Assembly: GCF_000719515.1 (NCBI RefSeq)
Contig: NZ_JOGR01000005.1
Span: forward strand, 1-64,000
DNA length: 64,000 nt
Origin: Glycomyces sp. NRRL B-16210
Lineage (GTDB): Bacteria; Actinomycetota; Actinomycetes; Mycobacteriales; Micromonosporaceae
Direction: 5' to 3'
Below are positions 28,650 through 36,683 of the stretch, one piece after another (within the stretch, counting starts at the first letter, position 1; each line of letters starts with the position of its first letter). Made by a program: the position numbers and the translations under genes. Under the pieces are notes generated by a model. The model saw only the letters and a list, made by a program, of their open reading frames with translations, had not been told where the DNA came from and searched no databases.

Positions 28650-29960
28650 TCACCGCGCCGCCTCCGGGACCTCCAGGTCCACCGCGTGGCCGTTCTTCCA
28701 CACCGCCGCGATCCCGTAGGTCCCGATGACCGCTTCAGGCGACGATGCCTCCAGCAGCACCAGGTCCCCGCGCTTGCCCGGGGCGATCCGGCCCCTCTCG
28801 CCGAGCCCGAACGCGTCCGCCGTCAGCGACGTGGCCCCGGCCAGCGCCGCCTCCACCGGGACGCCGCGCTCGGCGAACAGCTCCAGCTCGTGGAACACGC
28901 TCACCCCGGTCACGACCGGCGCGTTGCCGCTGTCGGTGCCGATCAAGAGCGGCAGCCCGGCGTTGCGGACCGCCTGGAACGACGCCTCGGACGCCTCGCG
29001 CCACCAGTCGTGGTCGCGCCGGTCGCAGGCGTCGGGATAGCGGTCCGCCTCGGCCCGCTGGTACTTGTCGAGCCGGTCGGCGATGGCGGGATCCTCCAGG
29101 AACACACCCGCATCGTGCTCGCACCGCGCGCCCGAGGTCACCGTCAGCGTGGCCACCACCGGCGTGCCGCGCTCGGCGAGCAGGTCGAGCGCCTCCGGGT
29201 CCGGTTTCTCACCGACCGGCAGGTGCACGAGCACGTCCGCGCCCGCCTTCGCGGCCACGAGGGCGTCGTCCCACCCGCCGGCGTGGGCGACGGCGAGCAT
29301 CCCGTGCGCGTGCGCCGCCTCGACGCCCGCGCTCGCCTCGCCCTGGCTCAACGTCGAAGCGAAGTCTCTGCGCTGCACCACGATCTTCAAGAAGTCCGAC
29401 CCCTCGGACACGCGGTCGGCCACGAATCCCTCGACCTCCGCGGTGACCGCGACCGTCGGCGCGTCCGGGAACCACTGCGTCGGGTGGCCTCCGGGGACGG
29501 TGAGTCCCCAACCGGCCCACCAGACATCGGCATACCGGTGCTCGCCGAGGTCGGCCCGCCCGTCGAGGCGGGTGTCGATCCCGCCGTACATGTCGAGCAT
29601 CGCCGTGATCCCGAACCGCAGACCACCGCGCGCGTTCCAGCCCGACTGGTGCGCGTGGGCGTCGATGAGGCCCGGGATGAGGACCCGGCCCCCGCCTTCG
29701 AACACCGGCAGGTCCTCGGCCGCGAGGCCGCTGCCGACCTCGTCGACGAGCCCGCCGCGCACGGCCACGGCGTCGTGCTCGGTGAACCGCTCGCCGTCGA
29801 AGACCACCACGTCGGTGACCAGGACGTCCCCGCCCGCCGAGCCGTAGTCGTGGCGGTCGACCAGCGTCGGCGGTTCCTCTTCGGCGCAGGAGGCGAGCAG
29901 CGGCGCCGCGGCGGCGACGGCGCCGGAGGCGAGCAGGGTGCGGCGGGCGACGGGCGGCAT
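28650..29960 (-). CDS. Exported amidohydrolase lipoprotein (metal-dependent)
   Basis: The 436-residue protein belongs to the amidohydrolase superfamily, imidazolonepropionase/prolidase-like branch. Its metal site includes H102/H104 in GLIDAHAHQ, a likely carbamylated lysine in DFLKIVVQ, histidines in VAHAGGWDD and VHLPVGE, and the aspartate in LLIGTDSGN. The N-terminus VARRTLLASGA with lipobox LLASC (C25) suggests an exported lipoprotein, perhaps through the Tat route. GAGGAGG precedes the chosen ATG; an upstream in-frame ATG adds 20 residues and would bury the signal. The substrate is unknown, and an N-acyl amino acid or dipeptide is possible. Confidence 0.82.
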   Translation of the reverse strand: MPPVARRTLLASGAVAAAAPLLASCAEEEPPTLVDRHDYGSAGGDVLVTDVVVFDGERFTEHDAVAVRGGLVDEVGSGLAAEDLPVFEGGGRVLIPGLIDAHAHQSGWNARGGLRFGITAMLDMYGGIDTRLDGRADLGEHRYADVWWAGWGLTVPGGHPTQWFPDAPTVAVTAEVEGFVADRVSEGSDFLKIVVQRRDFASTLSQGEASAGVEAAHAHGMLAVAHAGGWDDALVAAKAGADVLVHLPVGEKPDPEALDLLAERGTPVVATLTVTSGARCEHDAGVFLEDPAIADRLDKYQRAEADRYPDACDRRDHDWWREASEASFQAVRNAGLPLLIGTDSGNAPVVTGVSVFHELELFAERGVPVEAALAGATSLTADAFGLGERGRIAPGKRGDLVLLEASSPEAVIGTYGIAAVWKNGHAVDLEVPEAAR

Positions 29961-30133
29961 GGGCGCCTCCTCAAGGAGCGGCGACGGCGCTGCGCGGACG
30001 TCACCAAGGCATCTATTCATGTCAATATAGCGTCATCGGGTCGGCATGGCGAGCCCCGAAGCGCCCACTTCGGAGCGCGAACGCGTGCACGGTGGAATTC
30101 GGCAAACCCCCGCCCTCCCTGGTACGGCGGTGA

Positions 30134-30139
30134 TCGAAT
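30134..30139 (+). promoter_or_regulatory. -10-like hexamer of the M20 peptidase gene
   Basis: TCGAAT ends six bases before the GTG start and there is no Shine-Dalgarno. The -35 region is not recognisable. Confidence 0.3.
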
Positions 30140-30145
30140 GTCCGA

Positions 30146-31483
30146 GTGGAACTCAAAGACACCGTCGCCGCGCTGATGCCGCGGCTGTGCGACGAACTCG
30201 AACGCCTCGTCGCCATCCCGTCCATCGCCTTCCCGAACTACCCGCGCGAGCGCGTCGCCGAGGCCCACGACCACGTCGCCGACCTCCTGCGCGACGCCGG
30301 GGTCCGCAACGTCGCCGCGCTCGAACTGCCCGACACCTCGCCGGTCATCACCGGCGAGATCCCCGCCCCGCCCGGCGCGCCCACCGTGCTCCTGTACGGC
30401 CACTACGACGTCCAGCCGCCCGGCGACGAGAGCGCCTGGGACACGCCCCCGTTCACCCCCACCCGCAAGGACGGCGCGATCTACGGCAGGGGCGCCGCCG
30501 ACTGCAAGGCCAACCTCATCGCCCACATCGGCGCGATCCGCGCCCACGGCGGCAGGCCGCCCGTCGGCGTCCGCATCGTCTTCGAAGGCCAGGAGGAATA
30601 CGGCTCGGCCTTCGACGACTACCCGCCCACCGACCCCGACCGCTTCGCCGCCGACGCCATGCTCATCTGCGACATGGGCAACGTCCGGCCCGGCTTGCCC
30701 ACCCTCACCGTCGCCCTCCGCGGCGCCGCCGACGTCTTCGTCGAGGTCCGCACCCTCAAGCGGCCCGTCCACTCCGGAGAGTTCGGCGGCGCCGCCCCCG
30801 ACGCCCTCCTCACCCTCATCGCCGCGCTCGGCTCGCTCCACGACGCCGAAGGCGACGTGGCCGTCCCGGGCCTGCGCCGCGACGCCTGGGACGGCACCGC
30901 CTACTCCCCGGAGGAGTTCTCCCGGATCACCGGGATGCTCCCCGGCACCGCCCAACTCGGCACCGGGCCCATCGGCGAACGCCTCTGGCACGGCCCCGCC
31001 ATCACCGTGATCGGCCTCGACGCGCCCGCCGTCGACACCGCCGCCTCCGCGGTCGTGCCCTACGCCCGCGCCTACCTCAACGTCCGCGTCCACCCCGAAC
31101 AGGACGTCAAGGAAGGCCAGGCGGCCGTCATCCGACACCTCGAAGCCCTGCGGCCCTTCGGCAACGAACTCAAGGTCACCGGCGGCGACGCCGGAGCCGG
31201 CTACGCCGCACGCCTCGGCGGCCCCGCCTACCGCGCCATGCAGCGGTCCATGGCCTCCGCCTGGGGCGCCGAGGTCGCCGAGATGGCCTCCGGCGGCTCG
31301 ATCCCGCTCGTCAACGCCCTCGCCAAGGCCCAACCGGACGCCGAGATCCTCATGTTCGGCGCCGAGGACGGCGAATGCGGCCTCCACGGCCCCAACGAAC
31401 GCGTCCTCATCGACGAGATCGAGAAGACCGTCCTCGCCGAAGCCCGCTTCTTCGACGAGTACGCCAAGGAGGCCGGGAAATGA
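30146..31483 (+). CDS. M20 family dipeptidase
   Basis: The 445-residue protein is a two-zinc M20 metallopeptidase of the cytosolic nonspecific dipeptidase/carnosinase type. Zinc ligands and catalytic residues are visible: H86 and D88 in YGHYDVQP, bridging D119 in GAADCKAN, catalytic E150 and E151 in EGQEEYGS, a later aspartate in LICDMG, and a C-terminal histidine in CGLHGPNE. The lid/dimerisation domain lies in the middle. It should hydrolyse dipeptides in the cytosol. The GTG start appears leaderless. Its stop overlaps the start of a YfcC-type transporter, which suggests coupled peptide or amino acid uptake and breakdown. Confidence 0.88.
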   Translation: MELKDTVAALMPRLCDELERLVAIPSIAFPNYPRERVAEAHDHVADLLRDAGVRNVAALELPDTSPVITGEIPAPPGAPTVLLYGHYDVQPPGDESAWDTPPFTPTRKDGAIYGRGAADCKANLIAHIGAIRAHGGRPPVGVRIVFEGQEEYGSAFDDYPPTDPDRFAADAMLICDMGNVRPGLPTLTVALRGAADVFVEVRTLKRPVHSGEFGGAAPDALLTLIAALGSLHDAEGDVAVPGLRRDAWDGTAYSPEEFSRITGMLPGTAQLGTGPIGERLWHGPAITVIGLDAPAVDTAASAVVPYARAYLNVRVHPEQDVKEGQAAVIRHLEALRPFGNELKVTGGDAGAGYAARLGGPAYRAMQRSMASAWGAEVAEMASGGSIPLVNALAKAQPDAEILMFGAEDGECGLHGPNERVLIDEIEKTVLAEARFFDEYAKEAGK

Positions 31484-33027
31484 ACGCCCCCACCGACGAC
31501 AACCCCACCGCCGAGGCCCAGGCCGAGGACGCGGCGGAGGAGCCCACCGTCAAGCAGTGGAAGTTCCCCACCGCCTACACCGTCCTCGCCGTCGTCACCC
31601 TCGCGGTGTGGATCCTGACCTTCGTCATCCCGCCCGGACAGTACGACCTCGACGACGACGGTCGACCCGTCCAGGGCTCCTACGCCCAGATCGACGGCGA
31701 CCAGTCCTTCGGCGACCGCCTCTACGACCTGTTCGTCTCCCCGGTCAACGGCCTCTACGGCATCCAGGACCCCGCCACCGGCCTGGTCGCCCCCGGCAAC
31801 ACCGGCGACCTCTACGGCGCCGTCTCGGTGTTCCTCTTCGTCCTCGCCGTCGGCGCGTTCATCACCGTCACCTTCGCCACCGGCGCCCTCGACCGCGGCA
31901 TCGGCCGCCTCGCCCACCGCCTGCGCGACCGCGGCATCCTCCTCATCATCGGCATCATGGTCGTCTTCGCGATCGCCGGCACCGTCGAGGGCTTCGCCGA
32001 GGAGACCCTCGGCTTCTACGCCCTCATCGTGCCGCTCACCCTCGCCCTCGGCTACGACCGCATGACCGCCGTCGGCGCCATCATCCTCGGCGCCGGCGTC
32101 GGCGTCCTGTGCTCCACGGTCAACCCCTTCGCGACCGGCACCGCCTCCTCGGCCGCGGGCGTCGCCATCGGCGACGGCATCGGCCTGCGCCTGGCCATGC
32201 TCGTCGTCCTCACCGGCGTCACGATCCTCTACGTCCTCTGGTACGCCCGCCGCGTCAAGGCCGACCCGTCGAAGTCCCTCTCCGGCTGGCAGCGAGGCGA
32301 CCGCGAAGCCGCCGCCTCCGAAGCGCCCGTGCCCGACCCGCTCACCGGCCGCCAGCAGTTCGCCCTCTGGTTCGTCGCCTTCACGTTCCTGTTCATGATC
32401 TTCGCGATCATCCCCTGGGCCTCGGTCATCGAAGGCCCCGACGCCGACTCCTACCCCTGGCAGCTCGACTGGTACTTCCCCGAGCTCACCGCCATGTTCC
32501 TCGTCGCCGCCGTCATCACCGGCGTCGTCGGCGGCCTCGGCGAGGAGGGCGTGACCGGCAAGATCGTCGCCGGCTTCGGCGACTTCGTCGGCGCCGGACT
32601 CGTCATCGTCCTCGCCCGCGGCATCACCGTCATCATGAACAACGCCCACATCACCGACACGGTCCTGCACTCCCTCGAAGGCGTGGTCTCCGGGACCTCC
32701 TCGGGCGTCTTCGCCGTCGCCGTGTTCGTCGTGAACATCCCGCTGGCCTTTCTCATCCCCTCGACCTCGGGCCACGCCACGCTCGCCATGCCGATCATGG
32801 CCCCGCTCGCCGACTTCGCCGGCATCCCGCGCTCGCTGGTCATCACCGCCTGGCAGTCGGCCAGCGGCTGGATGAACCTCATCGCGCCGACCACCGCCGT
32901 CGTCATGGGCGGCCTCGCGCTGGCGAAGGTCCGCTACGACCGCTACCTGCGCTTCGTGGGCCCGCTGCTGGGCCTGCTGTTCGTCCTCATCTGCGGATTC
33001 CTCGTGCTCGGGGCGGTCGTCTCCTGA
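31480..33027 (+). CDS. YfcC/DcuC-like membrane transporter
   Basis: The 515-residue polytopic protein resembles the YfcC family (C4-dicarboxylate carrier superfamily, often next to peptidases and linked to amino acid or peptide uptake). About twelve membrane segments are visible. Conserved-looking features are VIPPGQYDLDDDGRPVQGSY at the first periplasmic loop, GTVEGFAEETLGFYAL, FATGTASSAAG and the late STSGHATLAMPIMAPLADFAG. A 40-residue acidic cytoplasmic tail starts the protein. GGAGG lies before the ATG, which overlaps the M20 stop. It probably feeds substrate to the peptidase; the actual substrate is not known. Confidence 0.82.
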   Translation: MNAPTDDNPTAEAQAEDAAEEPTVKQWKFPTAYTVLAVVTLAVWILTFVIPPGQYDLDDDGRPVQGSYAQIDGDQSFGDRLYDLFVSPVNGLYGIQDPATGLVAPGNTGDLYGAVSVFLFVLAVGAFITVTFATGALDRGIGRLAHRLRDRGILLIIGIMVVFAIAGTVEGFAEETLGFYALIVPLTLALGYDRMTAVGAIILGAGVGVLCSTVNPFATGTASSAAGVAIGDGIGLRLAMLVVLTGVTILYVLWYARRVKADPSKSLSGWQRGDREAAASEAPVPDPLTGRQQFALWFVAFTFLFMIFAIIPWASVIEGPDADSYPWQLDWYFPELTAMFLVAAVITGVVGGLGEEGVTGKIVAGFGDFVGAGLVIVLARGITVIMNNAHITDTVLHSLEGVVSGTSSGVFAVAVFVVNIPLAFLIPSTSGHATLAMPIMAPLADFAGIPRSLVITAWQSASGWMNLIAPTTAVVMGGLALAKVRYDRYLRFVGPLLGLLFVLICGFLVLGAVVS

Positions 33028-33164
33028 AACGGGGCCCGTCCGATCGGGGGAGGGGCTGCGCCGTCGGCCACAGCGGCGGCGGGCGGAACGCTGACCTGCG
33101 GGCCCGCCCGCTACCATTGACGGTCGGTTAAGACAGATACCTCTACCGAAAGAGACGGACGCCC

Positions 33165-33722
33165 GTGGCATCCACGAACGATCTCAAGAACGGCCTGGTG
33201 CTCAACCTGGAGGGCCAGCTCTGGCAGGTGCAGGAGTTCCAGCACGTCAAGCCCGGTAAGGGCCCGGCGTTCGTGCGCACCACCCTCAAGCAGATCCCGT
33301 CGGGGAAGATCGTCGACAAGACCTTCAACGCCGGCACCAAGGTCGAGACGGCCAACGTCGACCGCCGCAACATGCAGTACCTCTACAAAGAGGGCGAGGA
33401 CTTCGTGTTCATGGACATGGAGACCTACGAGCAGTTCCCGCTCGGCCCCGCCCTGGTCGGCGACGCGGCCAAGTTCATGCTGGAGAACTCCGACGTGACC
33501 GTCGCCTGGCACGACGGCAAGGCCCTGTACGTGGAGCTCCCCGCCTCGGTCGAGCTGGTCATCACCTACACCGAGCCGGGCCTCCAGGGCGACCGCTCCT
33601 CGGGCGGCACCAAGCCCGCCACGGTCGAGACCGGCGCGCAGGTGCTGGTGCCGCTGTTCATCGACAACGGCGAGAAGATCAAGGTCGACACCCGCGACGG
33701 CAAATACCTCTCGCGGGCATAG
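33165..33722 (+). CDS. efp: Translation elongation factor P
   Basis: EF-P rescues ribosomes stalled on polyproline. The 185-residue protein has the three-barrel layout. The domain I tip reads HVKPGKGPAF, with the lysine that some bacteria modify. The C-terminal signature region is ITYTEPGLQGDRSSGGTKPA followed by VLVPLFIDNGEKIKVDTRDG. The GTG start gives the family's standard length. A TTGACG stands about 45 bp upstream, but no convincing -10 goes with it. nusB follows after 2 bp. Confidence 0.96.
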   Translation: MASTNDLKNGLVLNLEGQLWQVQEFQHVKPGKGPAFVRTTLKQIPSGKIVDKTFNAGTKVETANVDRRNMQYLYKEGEDFVFMDMETYEQFPLGPALVGDAAKFMLENSDVTVAWHDGKALYVELPASVELVITYTEPGLQGDRSSGGTKPATVETGAQVLVPLFIDNGEKIKVDTRDGKYLSRA

Positions 33723-33724
33723 GC

Positions 33725-34228
33725 GTGGCGAACCAGCAGCGCAGCGGACCCGACCGGCTCACCGCCCGCACCAAGTGGCGGATGCGGGCCGTCGAGATTC
33801 TGTACGAGGCCGAGAGCCGCGACATCGAGCCCTCGAAGGTGCTCGTCGAGCGCGCCGACCGCGCGTTCGCCGATCCCGAGGCGCCGCGCCTGCCGGCCTA
33901 TTCGGAGCAGCTCGTGCGCGGCGTGGCCACGCACCTGGACGAACTCGACGACCTCATCGGCCGCGCCGCCTCGGGCTGGTCGGTCGAGCGGCTGCCCGCG
34001 GTGGACCGGAACGTGCTGCGGGTGGGCCTCTACGAGATCCGCCACGTCGCCGACGTGGACACGCCCGTCGCCATCAAGGAGGCGCTGCGGGTCGCCGAGC
34101 AGATCGGCTCCTCCGACGACACCTCGTTCGTCAACGCCGTCCTCGACGCGGCGGCCAAGTCCGCCCCGAAACCCGACGACGACGTGCCCGGCTGGAACCA
34201 GGTCGTCATCGACGAGGACCGGGACTGA
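33725..34228 (+). CDS. nusB: Transcription antitermination factor NusB
   Basis: NusB binds BoxA RNA with NusE (S10) and supports antitermination of rRNA operons. The all-helical protein of 167 residues shows AVEILYEAE, LVRGVATHLDELDDLIGRAASGW (in two parts LVRGVATHLDEL and DDLIGRAASGW), VDRNVLRVGLYEI and TPVAIKEALRVAEQIGSSDD with SFVNAVLD, all family hallmarks. The C-terminal 20 residues are acidic and variable. The gene follows efp by 2 bp and ends before a strong terminator. Confidence 0.95.
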   Translation: MANQQRSGPDRLTARTKWRMRAVEILYEAESRDIEPSKVLVERADRAFADPEAPRLPAYSEQLVRGVATHLDELDDLIGRAASGWSVERLPAVDRNVLRVGLYEIRHVADVDTPVAIKEALRVAEQIGSSDDTSFVNAVLDAAAKSAPKPDDDVPGWNQVVIDEDRD

Positions 34229-34234
34229 CGAGCG

Positions 34235-34278
34235 AACGCGAAGCGGCCGTGCCTGGAGAGGCACGGCCGCTTCGCGTT
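34235..34278 (+). terminator. Terminator after nusB
   Basis: A 20-bp perfect stem (left arm AACGCGAAGCGGCCGTGCCT) with a GGAG loop begins six bases after the nusB stop. Confidence 0.85.
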
Positions 34279-34292
34279 GCTGCGCGAACGGA

Positions 34293-34329
34293 GAACGGCC
34301 AAGCCTTCCGATCCAAGGCCCGGCCGTTC
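34293..34329 (-). terminator. Hairpin between nusB and bldD, probably ending bldD
   Basis: GAACGGCC and GGCCGTTC pair at the base, and GCCTT with AAGGC continue the stem across small bulges. It is about 90 bp beyond the bldD stop on the minus strand. Confidence 0.45.
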
Positions 34330-34418
34330 GACGTACAGTTCCGCGAGGGTCGTGAGGGCGGCCTCGCCTCGGCAGTGGGAAGCGCTGTCGAGACCCGGCC
34401 GCTCACGGCCCCTCGGGC

Positions 34419-34916
34419 CTACTCCTCCGAGGCGAAGAAGGCCTGGAGGTCGTGCACGAGGACGCCGAAGTCCTCGAGCTTCTCGATGAGGCCCGACGGC
34501 GTGGTCGAGTAGACCACCGCGAGCGTGTAGAGGTCGTCGGCGCGGATCGAGAGGATCCGGCCGTTGTAGTCGCCGCGACGCTGCTGGATCGACCGGGCGA
34601 GCTTCGCCACGTGCTCCAGGTCCGAGTCGGGGTGGTCGTAGAGCGCCTCGAGGTTGAGGACGATCTTCTCGGCCTGCTCGACCGGGAGCGGGACGCCCTC
34701 GGGGAGCAGCTCCGAGACGGGGATCCGGTAGAAGTCGGCCAACTCCGCGAGGCGGCTGACGGTGATCGACCGGTCGCCCCGCTCGTAGGAACCGATGACG
34801 ACGGCCTTCCACTTGCCGCCGGACTTGTCCTCGACGCCTTGGAGCGACAGGCCCTGCTGCATGCGGATGTCCCGCAGCCGGTTGCCGAGCGCCTTGGCGT
34901 AGTCAGATGTCGCCAT
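34419..34916 (-). CDS. bldD: Developmental regulator BldD
   Basis: BldD is the master repressor of sporulation genes in streptomycetes and dimerises on cyclic di-GMP. The 165-residue protein has an N-terminal XRE-type helix-turn-helix (about 8-70, with VIGSYERGDRSITVSRLAELA). In the C-terminal domain the c-di-GMP signature is complete: R114-G-D116, then eight residues, then R125-x-x-D128, at the same numbering as the streptomycete protein. Presence of this gene implies a developmental life cycle, or at least c-di-GMP-gated gene control. AGGAG lies 11 bp before the ATG. The gene is transcribed away from the pyr operon. Confidence 0.96.
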   Translation of the reverse strand: MATSDYAKALGNRLRDIRMQQGLSLQGVEDKSGGKWKAVVIGSYERGDRSITVSRLAELADFYRIPVSELLPEGVPLPVEQAEKIVLNLEALYDHPDSDLEHVAKLARSIQQRRGDYNGRILSIRADDLYTLAVVYSTTPSGLIEKLEDFGVLVHDLQAFFASEE

Positions 34917-35099
34917 GCTGGGATCAACTCCTATTTCGGTATGAGAGGAATCCTATTGTTGACTACGGTCGGTGACCATCGGCCGTTGGGGTGCCCCCAA
35001 ACAGTGTTCTTCGTCGCGTGAACCCCTCGCAACCGCCGTGCAAACCTTACTAAATCCGTCATCGAGACCCGTATCGACGCGGCGCGTTTGGGATCGGCC

Positions 35100-35128
35100 T
35101 TTACGCTCCGTCACCGGCGACGTATGCT
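35100..35128 (+). promoter_or_regulatory. Promoter of the pyr operon
   Basis: TTTACG, a 17-bp spacer and TATGCT precede pyrR by about 60 bp, which leaves a leader of roughly 53 nt that contains the PyrR site. Confidence 0.6.
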
Positions 35129-35157
35129 GGCCCCCGACGAAACCGTTCTTTAACAGA

Positions 35158-35173
35158 CCGTCCAGTGAGGCGG
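35158..35173 (+). promoter_or_regulatory. PyrR-binding RNA loop in the pyr leader
   Basis: CCG-TCCAGTGAGG-CGG matches the PyrR-binding loop known from Bacillus (TCCAGAGAGG core) and mycobacterial pyr leaders. It ends a few bases before the GAAGGAGG ribosome binding site of pyrR. In mycobacteria such a loop mediates PyrR-dependent translational repression; no terminator is present here, which fits that mode. Confidence 0.75.
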
Positions 35174-35187
35174 AGAAGGAGGTTCGC

Positions 35188-35766
35188 GTGGTTTCCCCTG
35201 CCCTCAGGCAGCACGAGGACGACCCCTCGGGCAAGCACATCCTCGCCGTCGACGACATCGGCCGCATCCTCGACCGCATCGCGCACCAGATCCTCGAGAA
35301 GACCAAGGGCGCCCCCGACACGATGCTCCTGGGCATCCCCACCCGCGGGGTCGCCCTCGCCGGGCGCCTCGCCGAGCGCATCCGCCGCTTCGCCGACATC
35401 GACGTCCCGGCCGGCACCCTCGACATCACCCTCTACCGCGACGACCTGCGCCGCAACGCGCTGCGGGCGCTCGGCCCGACCGAGCTGCCCGCCGGCGGCG
35501 TCGACGACCAGCGGGTCATCCTCGTCGACGACGTGCTCTACTCCGGGCGGACCGTGCGCGCCGCGCTCAACGCCGTCCACGACCTCGGCCGCCCCGCCAG
35601 CGTCCAGCTCGCCATCCTGGTCGACCGCGGCCACCGCGAGCTGCCCATCCGCGCCGACTACGTCGGCAAGAACATCCCCACCGCCCGCGACGAGAACGTG
35701 GCCGTGCGCCTGACGGAGTACGACGGGTTCGACGCGGTGGTCCTGACCGGAGGCCGGGAGCGATGA
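35188..35766 (+). CDS. pyrR: Pyrimidine operon regulator PyrR (bifunctional, uracil phosphoribosyltransferase)
   Basis: PyrR senses UMP/UTP and binds pyr mRNA; it also has weak uracil phosphoribosyltransferase activity. The 192-residue protein contains GIPTRGVALAGRLAERI and the PRPP-binding signature VILVDDVLYSGRTVRAAL, plus the basic RNA-binding face around DITLYRDDLRR. The GTG start is supported by GAAGGAGG. Its own leader contains the binding loop, so it should repress itself and, through the chain of ATGA overlaps, the whole operon. pyrB follows with a 4-bp overlap. Confidence 0.96.
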   Translation: MVSPALRQHEDDPSGKHILAVDDIGRILDRIAHQILEKTKGAPDTMLLGIPTRGVALAGRLAERIRRFADIDVPAGTLDITLYRDDLRRNALRALGPTELPAGGVDDQRVILVDDVLYSGRTVRAALNAVHDLGRPASVQLAILVDRGHRELPIRADYVGKNIPTARDENVAVRLTEYDGFDAVVLTGGRER

Positions 35767-36683
35767 GACACCTGCTCACCACCAAGGAGCTCACCCGCGA
35801 GGAGGCCGAGCTCATCCTCGACCTCTCCGGGCAGATGGCCGACGCCGTCACCGGGCGCGAGGTCCCCAAACTCCCGGCGCTGCGCGGGCGCACCGTCGTG
35901 AACCTCTTCTACGAGGACTCCACGCGCACCCGCACCTCCTTCGAGACCGCCGCCAAGCGCCTCAGCGCCGACGTCGTGAACTTCGCGGCCAAGACCAGCT
36001 CGATCAACAAGGGCGAGAGCCTGCGCGACACGGCGCTGACCCTCCAGGCCATGGGCGCCGACGCGGTGGTCATCCGCCACCCCGCGGCCGGGGCCCCGCA
36101 GCGGCTCACCGAATGGCTCGACGGCGCGGTCCTCAACGCCGGGGACGGCACCCACGCCCACCCCACGCAGGCCCTCCTCGACGCCTACACGATGAAGCGC
36201 CGCCTCGGCGGCATCGAGGGGCGCACCGTCGCCATCGTCGGCGACATCCTCCACTCGCGCGTGGCCCGCTCCAACATCTGGCTGCTGTCCAAACTCGGCG
36301 CGAACGTGCGCCTGGTCGGACCGCCCACCCTGCTGCCCAAGGGCATCGACGACTGGCCCGTGGAGATCGGCTACGACCTCGACGCGAGCCTCAAGGGCGC
36401 CGACGCGGTCATGATGCTCCGCGTCCAGCGCGAACGCCAGAACGCCGCGTTCTTCCCGACCGCGAACGAGTACGCCCGCCTCTACGGCCTCGACGAGCGC
36501 CGCCTGGCCCTCCTGCCCGACCACGCGATCGTCATGCACCCCGGCCCGATGAACCGCGGCATGGAGATCGCCGCGACCGTCGCCGACTCGCCCCGCGCCA
36601 CCATCACCGAGCAGGTGACCAACGGCGTCTGGGTCCGCATGGCCGTCCTGTACCTCCTGCTGACGAACGGTGAAGCGCGATGA
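35763..36683 (+). CDS. pyrB: Aspartate carbamoyltransferase catalytic subunit
   Basis: PyrB joins carbamoyl phosphate and aspartate, the committed step of pyrimidine synthesis. The 306-residue protein has the carbamoyl-phosphate loop FYEDSTRTRTSFE, the HPAAGAPQRL segment, HAHPTQALLD and VMMLRVQRERQ. No regulatory subunit PyrI is present in the operon; in actinobacteria control is usually genetic or through DHOase association. Start and stop overlap neighbours by 4 bp each. Confidence 0.97.
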   Translation: MRHLLTTKELTREEAELILDLSGQMADAVTGREVPKLPALRGRTVVNLFYEDSTRTRTSFETAAKRLSADVVNFAAKTSSINKGESLRDTALTLQAMGADAVVIRHPAAGAPQRLTEWLDGAVLNAGDGTHAHPTQALLDAYTMKRRLGGIEGRTVAIVGDILHSRVARSNIWLLSKLGANVRLVGPPTLLPKGIDDWPVEIGYDLDASLKGADAVMMLRVQRERQNAAFFPTANEYARLYGLDERRLALLPDHAIVMHPGPMNRGMEIAATVADSPRATITEQVTNGVWVRMAVLYLLLTNGEAR

